NCBI GenBank assembly: GCA_021802945.1
Contig: JAJZRE010000004.1
Span: 64,818 to 101,996 of the forward strand
Length of the DNA stretch: 37,179 nucleotides
Direction of reading: 5' to 3'
From: Pseudomonadota bacterium
GTDB taxonomy: Bacteria > Pseudomonadota > Gammaproteobacteria > Burkholderiales > Thiobacillaceae
The position numbers and the translations under genes are program-made. Of the stretch, positions 1 to 7,856 are shown one piece after another (the first letter of the stretch is position 1; every line of letters starts with the position of its first letter). The notes below the pieces were generated by a model, which was not told the DNA's origin, did no database searches, and was given only the letters and a program-made list of their open reading frames with translations.

Positions 1-1748
1 GGCGCGTGACGATCAAGACCCGGCTGGTGAACCTCAAGCAAGCCGGATCGCGCTCGACCACCACGCATCTGCGCTACATCGAGCGCGAAGGCGTGGGCCA
101 CGATGGCGAACCGGGCCAAGCCTATGGATCAACAACGGACAACGCCGATCTGGTCGCCTTCGAGGAACGCGGACGGGAGGACCGGCACCAGTTCCGCTTC
201 ATCGTCTCGCCGGAGGACGCCGAGCAACTCGACGACCTGCGCCGCTACACCCGTACCCTGATGGATCGCATGGAAGCCGACCTTGGTACACAGTTGGACT
301 GGGTGGCCGTCGATCACTGGAACACCGACAACCCGCATACCCACGTCGTGCTGCGCGGCAAAGACGACACCGGCAAGGACTTGATCATTTCGCGAGACTA
401 CATCGCGCAAGGGATGCGCGAACGAGCCGCCGAACTGGCGACCGAATGGCTGGGGCCGCGCACCGAGATGGAGATCCAGCGGAGTCTGCGGCGGGAGGTC
501 GATCAGGAGCGCTGGACCAATTTGGATCGCACGCTGCAACGTGAAGCGCAAGGCGGGCTGATTCACATGAATCAGCCTGTCAGTGATCCATCACGCAGAC
601 AGAAGCGCATGCTATTGATTGGACGGCTGCAACGCTTGCAGCGCATGGGGCTGGCGGATGAGTCATCGCCCGGCGTGTGGGCCATCGACGCCGATGCAGA
701 ACAGGTTCTGCGGAGCATGGGCGAACGCGGCGACATCGTGCGCACCATGCAGCGGGCCATGGGCGGCGTGCTGCGTGACCTGGCCGTGTTCGAACCGGGC
801 GAGAACGTCCGCCCGGTGATCGGCCGGGTGGTAGCCAAGGGTATGGCCGACGAGTTATACGACCGCGGCTATCTGGTCATTGATGGCATTGACGGTAAGG
901 CGCACTATGTCGCTTTGAATGCCAAGGCTGAGCTGGGCCACTACCCGGTCGGCGCCGTGGTCGAAACCCATTGTCCAACCGGCAACCGCGCGGCCGATAA
1001 GAACATCGCTTCGCTCGCGATCGATGGCTTGTACCGCACTGACCATCACCTGACATTGGCCAAGGTTCGGGCCACGCCAGAGCGCGACCCCAACGAGGTA
1101 GTCAATGCCCATGTGCGGCGGTTGGAAGCCTTGCGTCGGTCAGGCATTGTCGAACGTGTGGCCGAGGGCGTCTGGCGGCTGCCAGCAGACCTACCTGAAC
1201 AAGGCCGGCAATATGATGCGCAAAGGCTGGGGGGCGTGTCAGTGGAACTGCGTTCACACCTACCCATCGAACGACAGACTTGTGTGATCGGTGCGACCTG
1301 GCTGGACCAGCAATTGATCAGCGGTGTCCGCAGTATTATTTCGGACACCGGGTTCGGCGGCGAAGTGCAAGATGCGCTACGGCAGCGAGCCGATTTCCTG
1401 GTCGATCAGGGACTGGCAAAGCGAAATGGGCAGCGTGTGACTCTGGCGCGCAATCTGTTGGCGACGCTACGTAGGCGCGAGATTGATGCTGCTGCCAAAA
1501 CCATCGCTTCGGAAACCGGCTTGGCGCACCGGCCTCTGTCAGATAGAGAACATGCGACTGGGGTTTACCGCCGCAACGTGCAACTCGCCAGCGGGCGCTT
1601 CGCGATGCTTGATGACGGCATGGGATTCAGCTTGCTGCCGTGGAAACCAGTGATCGAGAAGCGCCTTGGGCAGACTCTGACAGCGGTAATACGTGGTGGC
1701 GGTGTGTCTTGGGAATTCGGGCGGCAGCGCGGGCCGTCTGGTGTTTAA
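1..1748 (+). CDS. Conjugative relaxase (VirD2-like, DUF3363), 5' end outside window
   Basis: Relaxase that would nick oriT and pilot the transferred strand of an integrative conjugative element. The first in-window start is a GTG at 6, but the frame is open to the window edge. Family members normally carry about 100 more N-terminal residues, so the gene is probably cut by the window. Residues about 1-170 (from the GTG) match the relaxase core, including VDHWNTDNPHTHVV, the His cluster that binds the catalytic metal, and RHQFRFIVSPED before it. The remaining ~400 residues resemble the DUF3363 tail, and the C-terminus (SWEFGRQRG) looks complete. Relaxases of this type occur in Tn4371-like elements. 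No partner transfer genes are visible here, so the element type is inferred. Confidence is high for the family. Confidence 0.9.
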   Translation, partial: RVTIKTRLVNLKQAGSRSTTTHLRYIEREGVGHDGEPGQAYGSTTDNADLVAFEERGREDRHQFRFIVSPEDAEQLDDLRRYTRTLMDRMEADLGTQLDWVAVDHWNTDNPHTHVVLRGKDDTGKDLIISRDYIAQGMRERAAELATEWLGPRTEMEIQRSLRREVDQERWTNLDRTLQREAQGGLIHMNQPVSDPSRRQKRMLLIGRLQRLQRMGLADESSPGVWAIDADAEQVLRSMGERGDIVRTMQRAMGGVLRDLAVFEPGENVRPVIGRVVAKGMADELYDRGYLVIDGIDGKAHYVALNAKAELGHYPVGAVVETHCPTGNRAADKNIASLAIDGLYRTDHHLTLAKVRATPERDPNEVVNAHVRRLEALRRSGIVERVAEGVWRLPADLPEQGRQYDAQRLGGVSVELRSHLPIERQTCVIGATWLDQQLISGVRSIISDTGFGGEVQDALRQRADFLVDQGLAKRNGQRVTLARNLLATLRRREIDAAAKTIASETGLAHRPLSDREHATGVYRRNVQLASGRFAMLDDGMGFSLLPWKPVIEKRLGQTLTAVIRGGGVSWEFGRQRGPSGV

Positions 1749-1870
1749 CAACCATGTGCACTCGCGGAATTCCAGCCTCAGTGAAAACTGAAATCGACTG
1801 CGACAACGCGTTCTGCAACAGAATCCTGGCGGTCACACAAGCATGCCGAAAAACGGTGGCAAAGTGACCA

Positions 1871-1902
1871 TTGGATTCGACTTCCCTAGAAGTCGAATCC
1901 AA
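1871..1902. repeat. Perfect 14-bp inverted repeat, 4-nt loop
   Basis: Positions 1871-1884 (TTGGATTCGACTTC) are exactly mirrored by 1889-1902 around the loop CCTA. The hairpin lies 123 bp after the relaxase stop and 55 bp before the IS3 remnant. There is no T-run on either side, so a classical intrinsic terminator is not supported. It could be a transcript-end hairpin, a protein-binding site of the mobile element or a rearrangement scar. Confidence 0.8.
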
Positions 1903-1956
1903 TTGGGCCGCTGCCCGTTTCAAAAACACTTTGTTAAGGTGTGGAATGGGGGGTTC

Positions 1957-2215
1957 ATGGTTACAAGACGGCAATTCAGCCGGGAATTCAAAATTGAAGC
2001 GGTCGCGCGGGCACTGAGCGCAGCATAGCCGCGAGTCAGGCGCCAAGGACTTGGACGTTCACGAGAACGTATCGCGCACGAGCGGCGCCGCAACCCGCAA
2101 TAGGCCCGTGCTGATGTGTTCGACTACATCGAGCGATTCTACAACCCGACACGTCGGGCATTCGACACTCGGCCATGTCAGTGCGGTGCTGTTCGAGGAA
2201 GCTTCAAAAGCTTAA
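1957..2215 (+). pseudogene. IS3-family transposase remnant (orfA start joined to orfB end)
   Basis: An ATG at 1957 opens MVTRRQFSREFKIEAV, the N-terminus of an IS3-family OrfA, but the frame stops at 2028. In another frame, about 2039-2071 reads GAKDLDVHENV, the next part of an OrfA helix-turn-helix. After an internal deletion, about 2106-2154 reads ADVFDYIERFYNPTRR, the conserved end of the OrfB integrase core. One extra base follows, then HSTLGHVSAVLFEE to a stop at 2213-2215. Nearly all of both genes is missing and at least two frameshifts remain, so it is inactive. It marks an old insertion between the relaxase and the metal genes. Confidence 0.75.
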
Positions 2216-2262
2216 AGTGCGGTGACCCATCATGATGGCCAAACCAGAACCCCAGCCAAGGT

Positions 2263-3111
2263 TTACCCCACCCAAAGCACCACCAACGAGGCCAACAGGC
2301 AGTAGGCGCCAAAAAAATGCCAGCGGCCCTGTTCCAGCCAGCGCGACAGCCAGCGTAGCGCCACCAACCCCGCCAGAAAGCTCAACGTCATGCCGATCAA
2401 GCTCGGGCCAACGAGTTGCATGAGGCCGCCTGCATGCACGGCCATGGCAGCGCCCTGCGCCTGGTAAAGTCGATACGCTTCCTTGACGATCACTGCGGGG
2501 GTGAGCACCACCGCCAGCGCGAAGCTGAACTCTTCTGCTCGTCGGCGGCCCACCCCCAAGGCGAGGCCGGTCGAGATGGTGGCGCCCGAACGGGAGAAGC
2601 CCCGAAACGGCAGGCACAGGCCCTGCACTGCGCCGATCCATGCCGCACTGCGCAGCGACAGACCATCACTGCCCGTGCGCTCGGGGAAACGTGACGACAC
2701 GATGATCAGCACGCCGGCTGCGGCCAGCGCGACAGCCATCAGCCTGGCATTGCCGAACAGATGTTCAATTTCAAATCCGGGCGCGTTGCCTGCGACCACG
2801 TACTTGATCAGTTGCAGCAGGGCCAGTCCCACTGCGCCAGTCGCTATGGTTGCAACCACTACACGGAGCGCGTTGGCACGAAATGCCTGGGCTGAGCCAA
2901 AGTAAGTGGTACGCCAGGAGTTCCAGAAGTAGACGATGACCGCGAACATCGTACCGGTGTGCAGCATCACCAGCAACAGCGTCATCTCGGGCACGGTCGG
3001 GTCCAGCCCCATCAACTTCTCGGCCACGATGACGTGAGCCGAACTGGAGACCGGCAAGAGTTCTGCCGCCCCCTGTACGATGGCGAGGATCAGGATCTGC
3101 AGCAGGTTCAT
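2263..3111 (-). CDS. uppP: Undecaprenyl-diphosphatase (UppP/BacA)
   Basis: Integral membrane phosphatase that turns undecaprenyl diphosphate into the monophosphate, recycling the lipid carrier for peptidoglycan and O-antigen. The 282-residue length is typical of the family. QGAAELLPVSSSAH near residues 13-26 is the first active-site signature, with its Glu and His. FSRSGATIS near residue 172 is the second. The Pro-Gly that usually opens that second motif reads Arg-Gly here. Several hydrophobic helices follow one another along the protein. It is transcribed away from the arsR-type gene at 3263, with 150 bp between them, so the two may share a control region. In metal islands such a copy may act as an accessory envelope gene rather than the housekeeping uppP (inference). 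Confidence 0.9.
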   Translation of the reverse strand: MNLLQILILAIVQGAAELLPVSSSAHVIVAEKLMGLDPTVPEMTLLLVMLHTGTMFAVIVYFWNSWRTTYFGSAQAFRANALRVVVATIATGAVGLALLQLIKYVVAGNAPGFEIEHLFGNARLMAVALAAAGVLIIVSSRFPERTGSDGLSLRSAAWIGAVQGLCLPFRGFSRSGATISTGLALGVGRRRAEEFSFALAVVLTPAVIVKEAYRLYQAQGAAMAVHAGGLMQLVGPSLIGMTLSFLAGLVALRWLSRWLEQGRWHFFGAYCLLASLVVLWVG

Positions 3112-3227
3112 ACGAGGTTCCTAATGGAGATGAGATGAGGGTGGCCGTCGTGGATTGATAGGACGACTCCCACCGGTTCTTTTTATTGCCATGTAAGTCG
3201 ATCGTTCACAGCATCTAAAATCCTTCT

Positions 3228-3256
3228 TTGAACTGTATGCATACATGCGTTATTAT
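3228..3256 (+). promoter_or_regulatory. Sigma70-type promoter of the arsR-like gene
   Basis: A -35 TTGAAC (3228-3233), a 17-nt spacer and a -10 TATTAT (3251-3256) are well placed. The predicted start of transcription is near 3263, which is itself an in-frame ATG. This fits a leaderless mRNA, since no Shine-Dalgarno sequence precedes 3263 or the earlier ATG at 3245. Confidence 0.6.
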
Positions 3257-3274
3257 GCATTTATGCATACAGTT
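3231..3274. promoter_or_regulatory. ArsR-type operator palindrome over promoter and start codon
   Basis: AACTGTATGCATA (3231-3243) is perfectly mirrored by TATGCATACAGTT (3262-3274), with 18 bp between the arms. The arms flank the -10 box and cover the predicted transcription start and first codon. A dimeric ArsR/SmtB repressor bound here would block RNA polymerase. The site is inferred from symmetry and position. Confidence 0.65.
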
Positions 3275-3664
3275 CAGGTAAAACCCCAGGAAATATTCCA
3301 GGCGCTCGCCGACCCGACCCGAGTCCGCATCGTCCGGCTGTTGGCCGAGACAGGCGAGGAATCCTGCCTGTGCGAATTGGTGGACAGCCTTCTGGAGCCC
3401 CAGTACAAGCTCTCACGCCACGTCAAGGTGCTGCGGCAGGCAGGTTTGTTGTCTGCGGTAAAGGAAGGTCGGTGGGTCTATCACCGGCTGGTTGAGGGCA
3501 TCCCTTATCTCGACCGCTTGTATGAAGCGCTCCGGCTGCTGCCGGACGTCGATGGGGGCTTTGCTCACGATGTCGAGCGCTTCCGCCAGCGAATGTGCCT
3601 GCGGGAAGACGGCCGCTGCCGCATCGGCATCCAGACGCCTGAACTGGCGGCAGGAGGCGAGTAA
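3263..3664 (+). CDS. ArsR/SmtB-family metal-sensing repressor
   Basis: A winged-helix repressor expected to release DNA on binding a metal ion and so induce the downstream ATPase. From the ATG at 3263 it is 133 residues. ALADPTRVRIVRLL is the usual ArsR opening, YKLSRHVKVLRQAGLL is the recognition helix region, and KEGRWVYHRL is the wing. Cys35 and Cys37 (CLC) lie in the position of the alpha-3 metal site. Cys112 and Cys119 near the C-terminus could complete it, suggesting thiol binding of Cd, Pb, Zn or As. An earlier ATG at 3245 is in frame but lies upstream of the predicted transcription start. The stop (3662-3664) overlaps the ATPase ATG by one base, so the two are likely coupled. Confidence 0.85.
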   Translation: MHTVQVKPQEIFQALADPTRVRIVRLLAETGEESCLCELVDSLLEPQYKLSRHVKVLRQAGLLSAVKEGRWVYHRLVEGIPYLDRLYEALRLLPDVDGGFAHDVERFRQRMCLREDGRCRIGIQTPELAAGGE

Positions 3665-5580
3665 TGGCGTGTTCGTGTTCCGCGTCTTTGTCCGCGCCTG
3701 GGGTGTCAATGCCGCCGCCGTGGAAAAATCCGCAGGTCGTGACATCGTCCACTTCCGGGGTTTTGCTCGCGCTGGGCTTTGCCGGGGGCTACCTGGGGCT
3801 TCCCCACATCGCCGAGATCATCTTATATGTGGCCGCGGTCATTATTGGTGGTTATTACTTTGGCCGCGAGGCGTTCGAGGAACTGGTTAAAGAGCGCGAG
3901 ATCGGCATCGAACTGCTGATGTCCGTCGCTGCCCTCGTCGCCGGCGTGATGGGGCAGTGGCTGGAGGCTGCCACGCTGGTGTTTCTTTATTCCATCTCCG
4001 AGGCGGCGGAGGGCTACACCGCCGAGCGCACGCGACACGCTGTCCGGGCGCTGATGGATCTGGCGCCGAAGACCGCGCTGGTGCGCCGAGGTGGACAGGA
4101 ATCGCGCATACCCGTCGAAGCATTGCGAGTGGAAGACGTCTTCATCGTCCTGCCTGGGGAATCGGTTGCCACCGATGGCGACGTCATCGACGGCCATTCT
4201 GCGGTCAATCAGGCGCCGGTGACGGGGGAATCGGTTCCCGTCGAGAAATCCCCGGGCGGCAAGGTGTTCGCCGCCAGCATCAATGGGGAAGGCGCGCTGA
4301 CGGTGCGCGCGACCAAGGCGTTCGCGGACAACACCCTCTCCCGCATCATCCATCTGGTGGAAGCCGCGCAGGCCAGCAAGGGTCGCAGCCAGCGCTTCAT
4401 CGAGCGCTTCGGCAAGCGCTACAGCCCCGCCGTGCTGGCGGTCGGCGTACTTATCGCCCTCCTGCCGCCGCTCTTCGGCCTGCCCTGGGCGGAATGGCTG
4501 ACCCGCGCCACCGTTTTCGTCGTGGCCGCGGCGCCCTGCGCCCTGGTGATCTCGATCCCGATTACCCTGGTCGCTGCCCTGGGCACCGCCGGCCGCAACG
4601 GCCTGCTCATCAAGGGTGGCGTCCACCTGGAGAACCTGGCCCGGGTGAAGGTCGTGGCGCTCGACAAGACCGGCACCCTCACGATAGGCCGCCCGGAGGT
4701 CACTGACGTGCTCGTGTTCTGGGGGCACGAGGAGCGTGATGTGCTGGAGGCCGCCGCAGCCCTGGAATCACGCTCCCAACATCCCCTGGCCCAGGCCATC
4801 GTGCGCCGCGCCCAGGCGGCCGGCCTTGAACCGGCGCCCGCCGAGGATTTCCGTTCCCGTACCGGCGCGGGCGCCGAGGGCTTGGTGGGCGGCCGGCAGT
4901 TTTACATTGGCAGTCCCAAACTGTTCGCCGACCTGGCTGTTCCGTTTGGCGACGTGATGGATCAGGTTCAACGCCTGCAAAGCCAGGGCAAGACCGTGGT
5001 GATGCTCGGGACCGATTCTTCGATCCAGGCCTTGTTCGCCATCAGCGACCCCTTGCGCCCCGAGGCGGCGGATGCCATCGCCGAACTGAAGCGCGCCGGG
5101 ATCGAGCGGGTGGTCATGCTGACCGGCGACAATCCACTGGCCGCCGCCGCCATCGCCGAACAGGTGGGAGTCGACGAAGTGCATGCCGAGCTGTCGCCCG
5201 AGGACAAGACGCGCAAGGTCGCCGAACTGGAAGCCCGATACGGCAAGGTGTTGATGGTGGGCGACGGAGTGAACGACGCACCCGCGCTCGCCGCCGCCCA
5301 CGTCGGCGTCGCCATGGGGGCCGCTGGCACCGATGTCGCCCTGGAGACGGCGGACGTGGCGCTCATGAGCGACAACCTCGCGCGCCTGCCCTATCTCATC
5401 CGCTTCAGCCGCCGCACCTGGGGCGTGGTGCTGCAAAACCTGGGGCTGTCCGTGGTGGTGATCGGCTCGCTCATCGTCGGGGCGGTGAGCGGTTATTTCA
5501 CTCTGCCGGTCGCCGTCCTCGCGCACGAAATCAGCGAGTTCGTGGTGATCGCAAGCGGCCTGCGCATGCTCAGGACCTGA
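3664..5580 (+). CDS. cadA: P1B-type heavy-metal exporting ATPase (CadA-like)
   Basis: Inner-membrane pump that uses ATP to export divalent metal, probably Cd/Zn given the adjacent ArsR repressor. It has 638 residues with no N-terminal HMA domain; only a short Cys pair, MACSC, is present. TGES (187-190) is the actuator motif, DKTGT (334-338) the phosphorylation site, SQHPLA (about 371) the HP motif, and TGDN (487) and GDGVNDAP (533) the ATP domain motifs. The ion-site motif in TM6 is APC (290-292), within PCALVISIP as in CadA pumps, but the first Cys of CPC is Ala. TM8 carries HEISEF (621-626), resembling HEGST of P1B-4 pumps. The mix makes the exact ion uncertain. AGGAGG ends 6 bp before the ATG. 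Confidence 0.9.
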   Translation: MACSCSASLSAPGVSMPPPWKNPQVVTSSTSGVLLALGFAGGYLGLPHIAEIILYVAAVIIGGYYFGREAFEELVKEREIGIELLMSVAALVAGVMGQWLEAATLVFLYSISEAAEGYTAERTRHAVRALMDLAPKTALVRRGGQESRIPVEALRVEDVFIVLPGESVATDGDVIDGHSAVNQAPVTGESVPVEKSPGGKVFAASINGEGALTVRATKAFADNTLSRIIHLVEAAQASKGRSQRFIERFGKRYSPAVLAVGVLIALLPPLFGLPWAEWLTRATVFVVAAAPCALVISIPITLVAALGTAGRNGLLIKGGVHLENLARVKVVALDKTGTLTIGRPEVTDVLVFWGHEERDVLEAAAALESRSQHPLAQAIVRRAQAAGLEPAPAEDFRSRTGAGAEGLVGGRQFYIGSPKLFADLAVPFGDVMDQVQRLQSQGKTVVMLGTDSSIQALFAISDPLRPEAADAIAELKRAGIERVVMLTGDNPLAAAAIAEQVGVDEVHAELSPEDKTRKVAELEARYGKVLMVGDGVNDAPALAAAHVGVAMGAAGTDVALETADVALMSDNLARLPYLIRFSRRTWGVVLQNLGLSVVVIGSLIVGAVSGYFTLPVAVLAHEISEFVVIASGLRMLRT

Positions 5581-5613
5581 ACTATTCTTAGTTTTTCACA
5601 AAGGAGTAAATGC

Positions 5614-6006
5614 ATGAATACCCGGTACGGTTTTGGCAAGACGGTAGCCTCTTCTTTCGACGTGGCAATCGAGAAGGTCATCCAGGAACTGCAAAAGGAG
5701 GGCTTTGGCGTGCTCACGGACATCGACGTGGCCGCGACCCTGAAGAAGAAACTCAATCAGGACATGCCGCCCTATCGCATCCTCGGCGCGTGCAATCCGC
5801 CGCTGGCACACCGGGCGCTCGTGGCCGAGCCCTCGATCGGCCTGCTGCTGCCGTGCAACGTGGTGGTGCGTCAGGATGATGCGGGCAAGGTGCAGGTGGA
5901 ATTCATGGATCCAAACGCAGTGCTCGATCTGGTGAACAAGCCGGAAATACATCAATTGGCCAGCGAGGTCAGGCAAAAGCTGGAGCGGGTCATGCAGGCA
6001 CTGTGA
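5614..6006 (+). CDS. DUF302 family protein
   Basis: A 130-residue protein without a signal peptide or membrane segment, so probably cytoplasmic. FDVAIEKVIQELQKEGFGVL and the later RILGACNPPLAHRAL and GLLLPCNVVV segments are the typical DUF302 pattern. The biochemical role of this family is not established. AAGGAG (5601-5606) sits 7 bp before the ATG at 5614, which decides against the ATG at 5610. It follows the ATPase by 33 bp and precedes a Met-rich diheme protein, so it is probably co-transcribed in the metal-response operon. The two Cys in ACNPP and PCNVV could bind metal or heme (inference). Confidence 0.85.
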   Translation: MNTRYGFGKTVASSFDVAIEKVIQELQKEGFGVLTDIDVAATLKKKLNQDMPPYRILGACNPPLAHRALVAEPSIGLLLPCNVVVRQDDAGKVQVEFMDPNAVLDLVNKPEIHQLASEVRQKLERVMQAL

Positions 6007-6027
6007 CACTCAAGGGGTAAAGACATC

Positions 6028-6702
6028 ATGCAGACAGGCAAAGGGGCTTCGATCCTGGCACTGGGTGCAGCCGTTGCAACTTGTCTGGCTGCCCCGAGTG
6101 CGGCATCCGCAGGCGGGCTTGCCTCCAGCGAACGGACGATCCTGGCGGGTGGGATGGGGATGATGGGCGGAATGGGCATGCACCGGAACATGATGCAACA
6201 GATGATGGGGGGCGTGCTGCCTCCCGGGATGGACCCCGCCCGCCTGCCCGAGTCCGATTCGTCGGGGGCGCACCTGCTGCAGCAGTTCTGCATGCAATGC
6301 CACAACCTGCCGGGCCCGGGCCTGCATACCGCCTCGGAATGGCCCCAGGTGCTGGGCCGGATGAACATGCGCATGCAGATGATGGGAGGGATGATGGGCG
6401 TTGCGGCTCCTGATCCGGTGCAATTGGAGATCCTGCTCGGATATTTGCAGAGGCATGCCCAGAAGCCCATCGATGCAGCCGAATTTCCGGACCTGAACAC
6501 GCGGGCGGGTCAGGCATTCAGCGCGACGTGCGTCCAATGCCACGCGCTGCCGGATCCGAAGCAGCACACTGCCCGGGAGTGGCCGGCGGTGGTCGGCCGG
6601 ATGCGCAGCAACATGACCGCGATGGGAAAAATCGTCCCGGACGAGACGACGATTAACGAGATCGTCGATTTTTTGCAGCGACACAGCGCGGACCAGAAAT
6701 AG
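6028..6702 (+). CDS. Methionine-rich periplasmic diheme cytochrome c
   Basis: A signal peptide (residues 1-28, ending ASAG) sends this 224-residue protein to the periplasm. CMQCH (88-92) and CVQCH (168-172) are two covalent heme-binding motifs. The halves are an internal duplication: each motif is followed by a variable residue, LP, then HTA, EWP and GRM at matching spacing. The Met after Gly-Arg could be a heme ligand. Unusually, Met-rich stretches (GGMGMMGGMGM near 41-51, MNMRMQMMGGMMG near 112-124) surround the first heme, which suggests Cu(I) binding (inference). AAGGGG precedes the ATG. Its electron-transfer partner is not known. It sits between the DUF302 and SHOCT-type genes and is probably part of the same transcript. 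Confidence 0.85.
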   Translation: MQTGKGASILALGAAVATCLAAPSAASAGGLASSERTILAGGMGMMGGMGMHRNMMQQMMGGVLPPGMDPARLPESDSSGAHLLQQFCMQCHNLPGPGLHTASEWPQVLGRMNMRMQMMGGMMGVAAPDPVQLEILLGYLQRHAQKPIDAAEFPDLNTRAGQAFSATCVQCHALPDPKQHTAREWPAVVGRMRSNMTAMGKIVPDETTINEIVDFLQRHSADQK

Positions 6703-6735
6703 CGTGTGCGGCGGAACTCAGCCCTGGAGATCGGC

Positions 6736-6978
6736 ATGATGTGGGAATACGGCATGGGTTGGGGATGGGGGTGGTTCGGCATGATTCTGTTTTGGCTGGT
6801 ACCGATCCTGCTCGTCGCGGTGGGGCTCAAATACTTCTTCGGGGGCGGTTCCCGTCCGAACCCGGGCGCCCGCGATGAAAGGCAAGGGGCGCTGGAACTA
6901 CTGGAAGAAAGATATGCTCGGGGAGAAATCGATCGCGAGGAGTTTCTCAAAAAACGCGACGACTTGAAGCGTGGTTAG
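6736..6978 (+). CDS. Small SHOCT-domain membrane protein
   Basis: An 80-residue protein with a Trp/Gly/Met-rich start (MMWEYGMGWGWGWFGM), one transmembrane helix (about 15-34) and a soluble C-terminal tail. The tail LEERYARGEIDREEFLKKRDDL matches the short SHOCT domain often found at the end of small membrane proteins. GGAG lies 6 bp before the ATG at 6736, so that start is preferred to a GTG at 6706. Function is unknown. Small proteins of this type often accompany copper or general metal-stress genes, and its neighbours here support that. Confidence 0.8.
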   Translation: MMWEYGMGWGWGWFGMILFWLVPILLVAVGLKYFFGGGSRPNPGARDERQGALELLEERYARGEIDREEFLKKRDDLKRG

Positions 6979-7034
6979 GTGCCCGTGCTTGCGTGGGCGT
7001 TACGCGTCGTTTGGATCACCGAAGGAGAAACAGC

Positions 7035-7679
7035 ATGAAAAAGATCGTGTTGGCAGGACTGACCGTGCTTTCGCTTACGGCCCCTGCGGCTTTTGCGCAG
7101 CAAGGCTATTACCCTTGCCAGGGCTATGGGTGCGGCATGATGATGGGACCCGGGATGATGGGCCCGGGAATGATGGGTGGTTATGGTATGGGACCCGGGA
7201 TGATGGGCGGCTATGGCATGGGTCCCGGAATGATGGGTGGCTATGGCATGGGCCCTGGGATGATGGGGGGCTATGGATATGGAGGTCCCTATTCCGGGGG
7301 ACCCGACCTGACGAAGGAGCAGGCTGAAAAGATCGACAGGATTCGCGACGATCTCGCCAAAAAAGAAGCCCCCCTGATGCGGCAGCTTTTCGAGGAAAAA
7401 CGAAAGCTGCAGGACATGTATTCCTCCGGTGCGGACCCCACCGCGCTCGACCAGGCGTACCGAAAAACCACCGACATCGAGCGTCAGGTCTTCGATGCCC
7501 GGGCCGACGCGCAGAAGCGGATGAACGCCGTTCTGACCAAGGAACAGCGGGAAAGGATGCAGCGCATGCAGCGCGGCTACAACCGAGGCTACGCTCCCGG
7601 AATGTGGCGTGACTATGACCCCGACATGATGATGAGCCCGGGAATGATGATGGGCCCCGGGATGTGGGACTGGGATTAA
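7035..7679 (+). CDS. Spy/CpxP-like periplasmic protein with Gly/Met repeats
   Basis: A 214-residue secreted protein with a signal peptide cleaved near AFAQ (residue 20). Residues about 31-85 are Gly-Met-Tyr repeats, including four copies of the decamer GPGMMGGYGM encoded at 7161-7280. Residues about 92-185 are helical and charged: LTKEQAEKIDRIRDDL, a Leu/Arg-rich middle and LTKEQRERMQRMQRG. This LTxEQ pattern is typical of Spy/CpxP/ZraP proteins, which act as periplasmic chaperones and metal-stress sensors. The C-terminus is again Met/Gly-rich. GAAGGAG precedes the ATG at 7035. The Met repeats could buffer Cu(I) or Ag(I), though this is inferred from composition. Confidence 0.8.
   Translation: MKKIVLAGLTVLSLTAPAAFAQQGYYPCQGYGCGMMMGPGMMGPGMMGGYGMGPGMMGGYGMGPGMMGGYGMGPGMMGGYGYGGPYSGGPDLTKEQAEKIDRIRDDLAKKEAPLMRQLFEEKRKLQDMYSSGADPTALDQAYRKTTDIERQVFDARADAQKRMNAVLTKEQRERMQRMQRGYNRGYAPGMWRDYDPDMMMSPGMMMGPGMWDWD
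7161..7280 (+). repeat. Four tandem 30-bp repeats inside the Spy-like gene
   Basis: Units at 7161-7190, 7191-7220, 7221-7250 and 7251-7280 share the core GATGATGGGNGGCTATGG, with mostly synonymous differences. Each encodes GPGMMGGYGM; the last unit ends in GY instead of GM. A partial unit precedes them at about 7142-7160. Such arrays can expand or contract by slippage, changing the number of Met motifs. Confidence 0.85.
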
Positions 7680-7856
7680 CCCGGGAGCCTTTGGGCGGTC
7701 CGGCTGTTGAAGGGTTTGGCCCCACCACACCTCGCCGGATCGCGCATCGCTTGCCAAAAACGAGCATGCCATAAGAGTGCCAAGCTATTCCCCTACGCCA
7801 TGGTGGGCAATCAAGAAAACAGCCACACAAAGAACGCAATCAGATAAGATAAAAAC

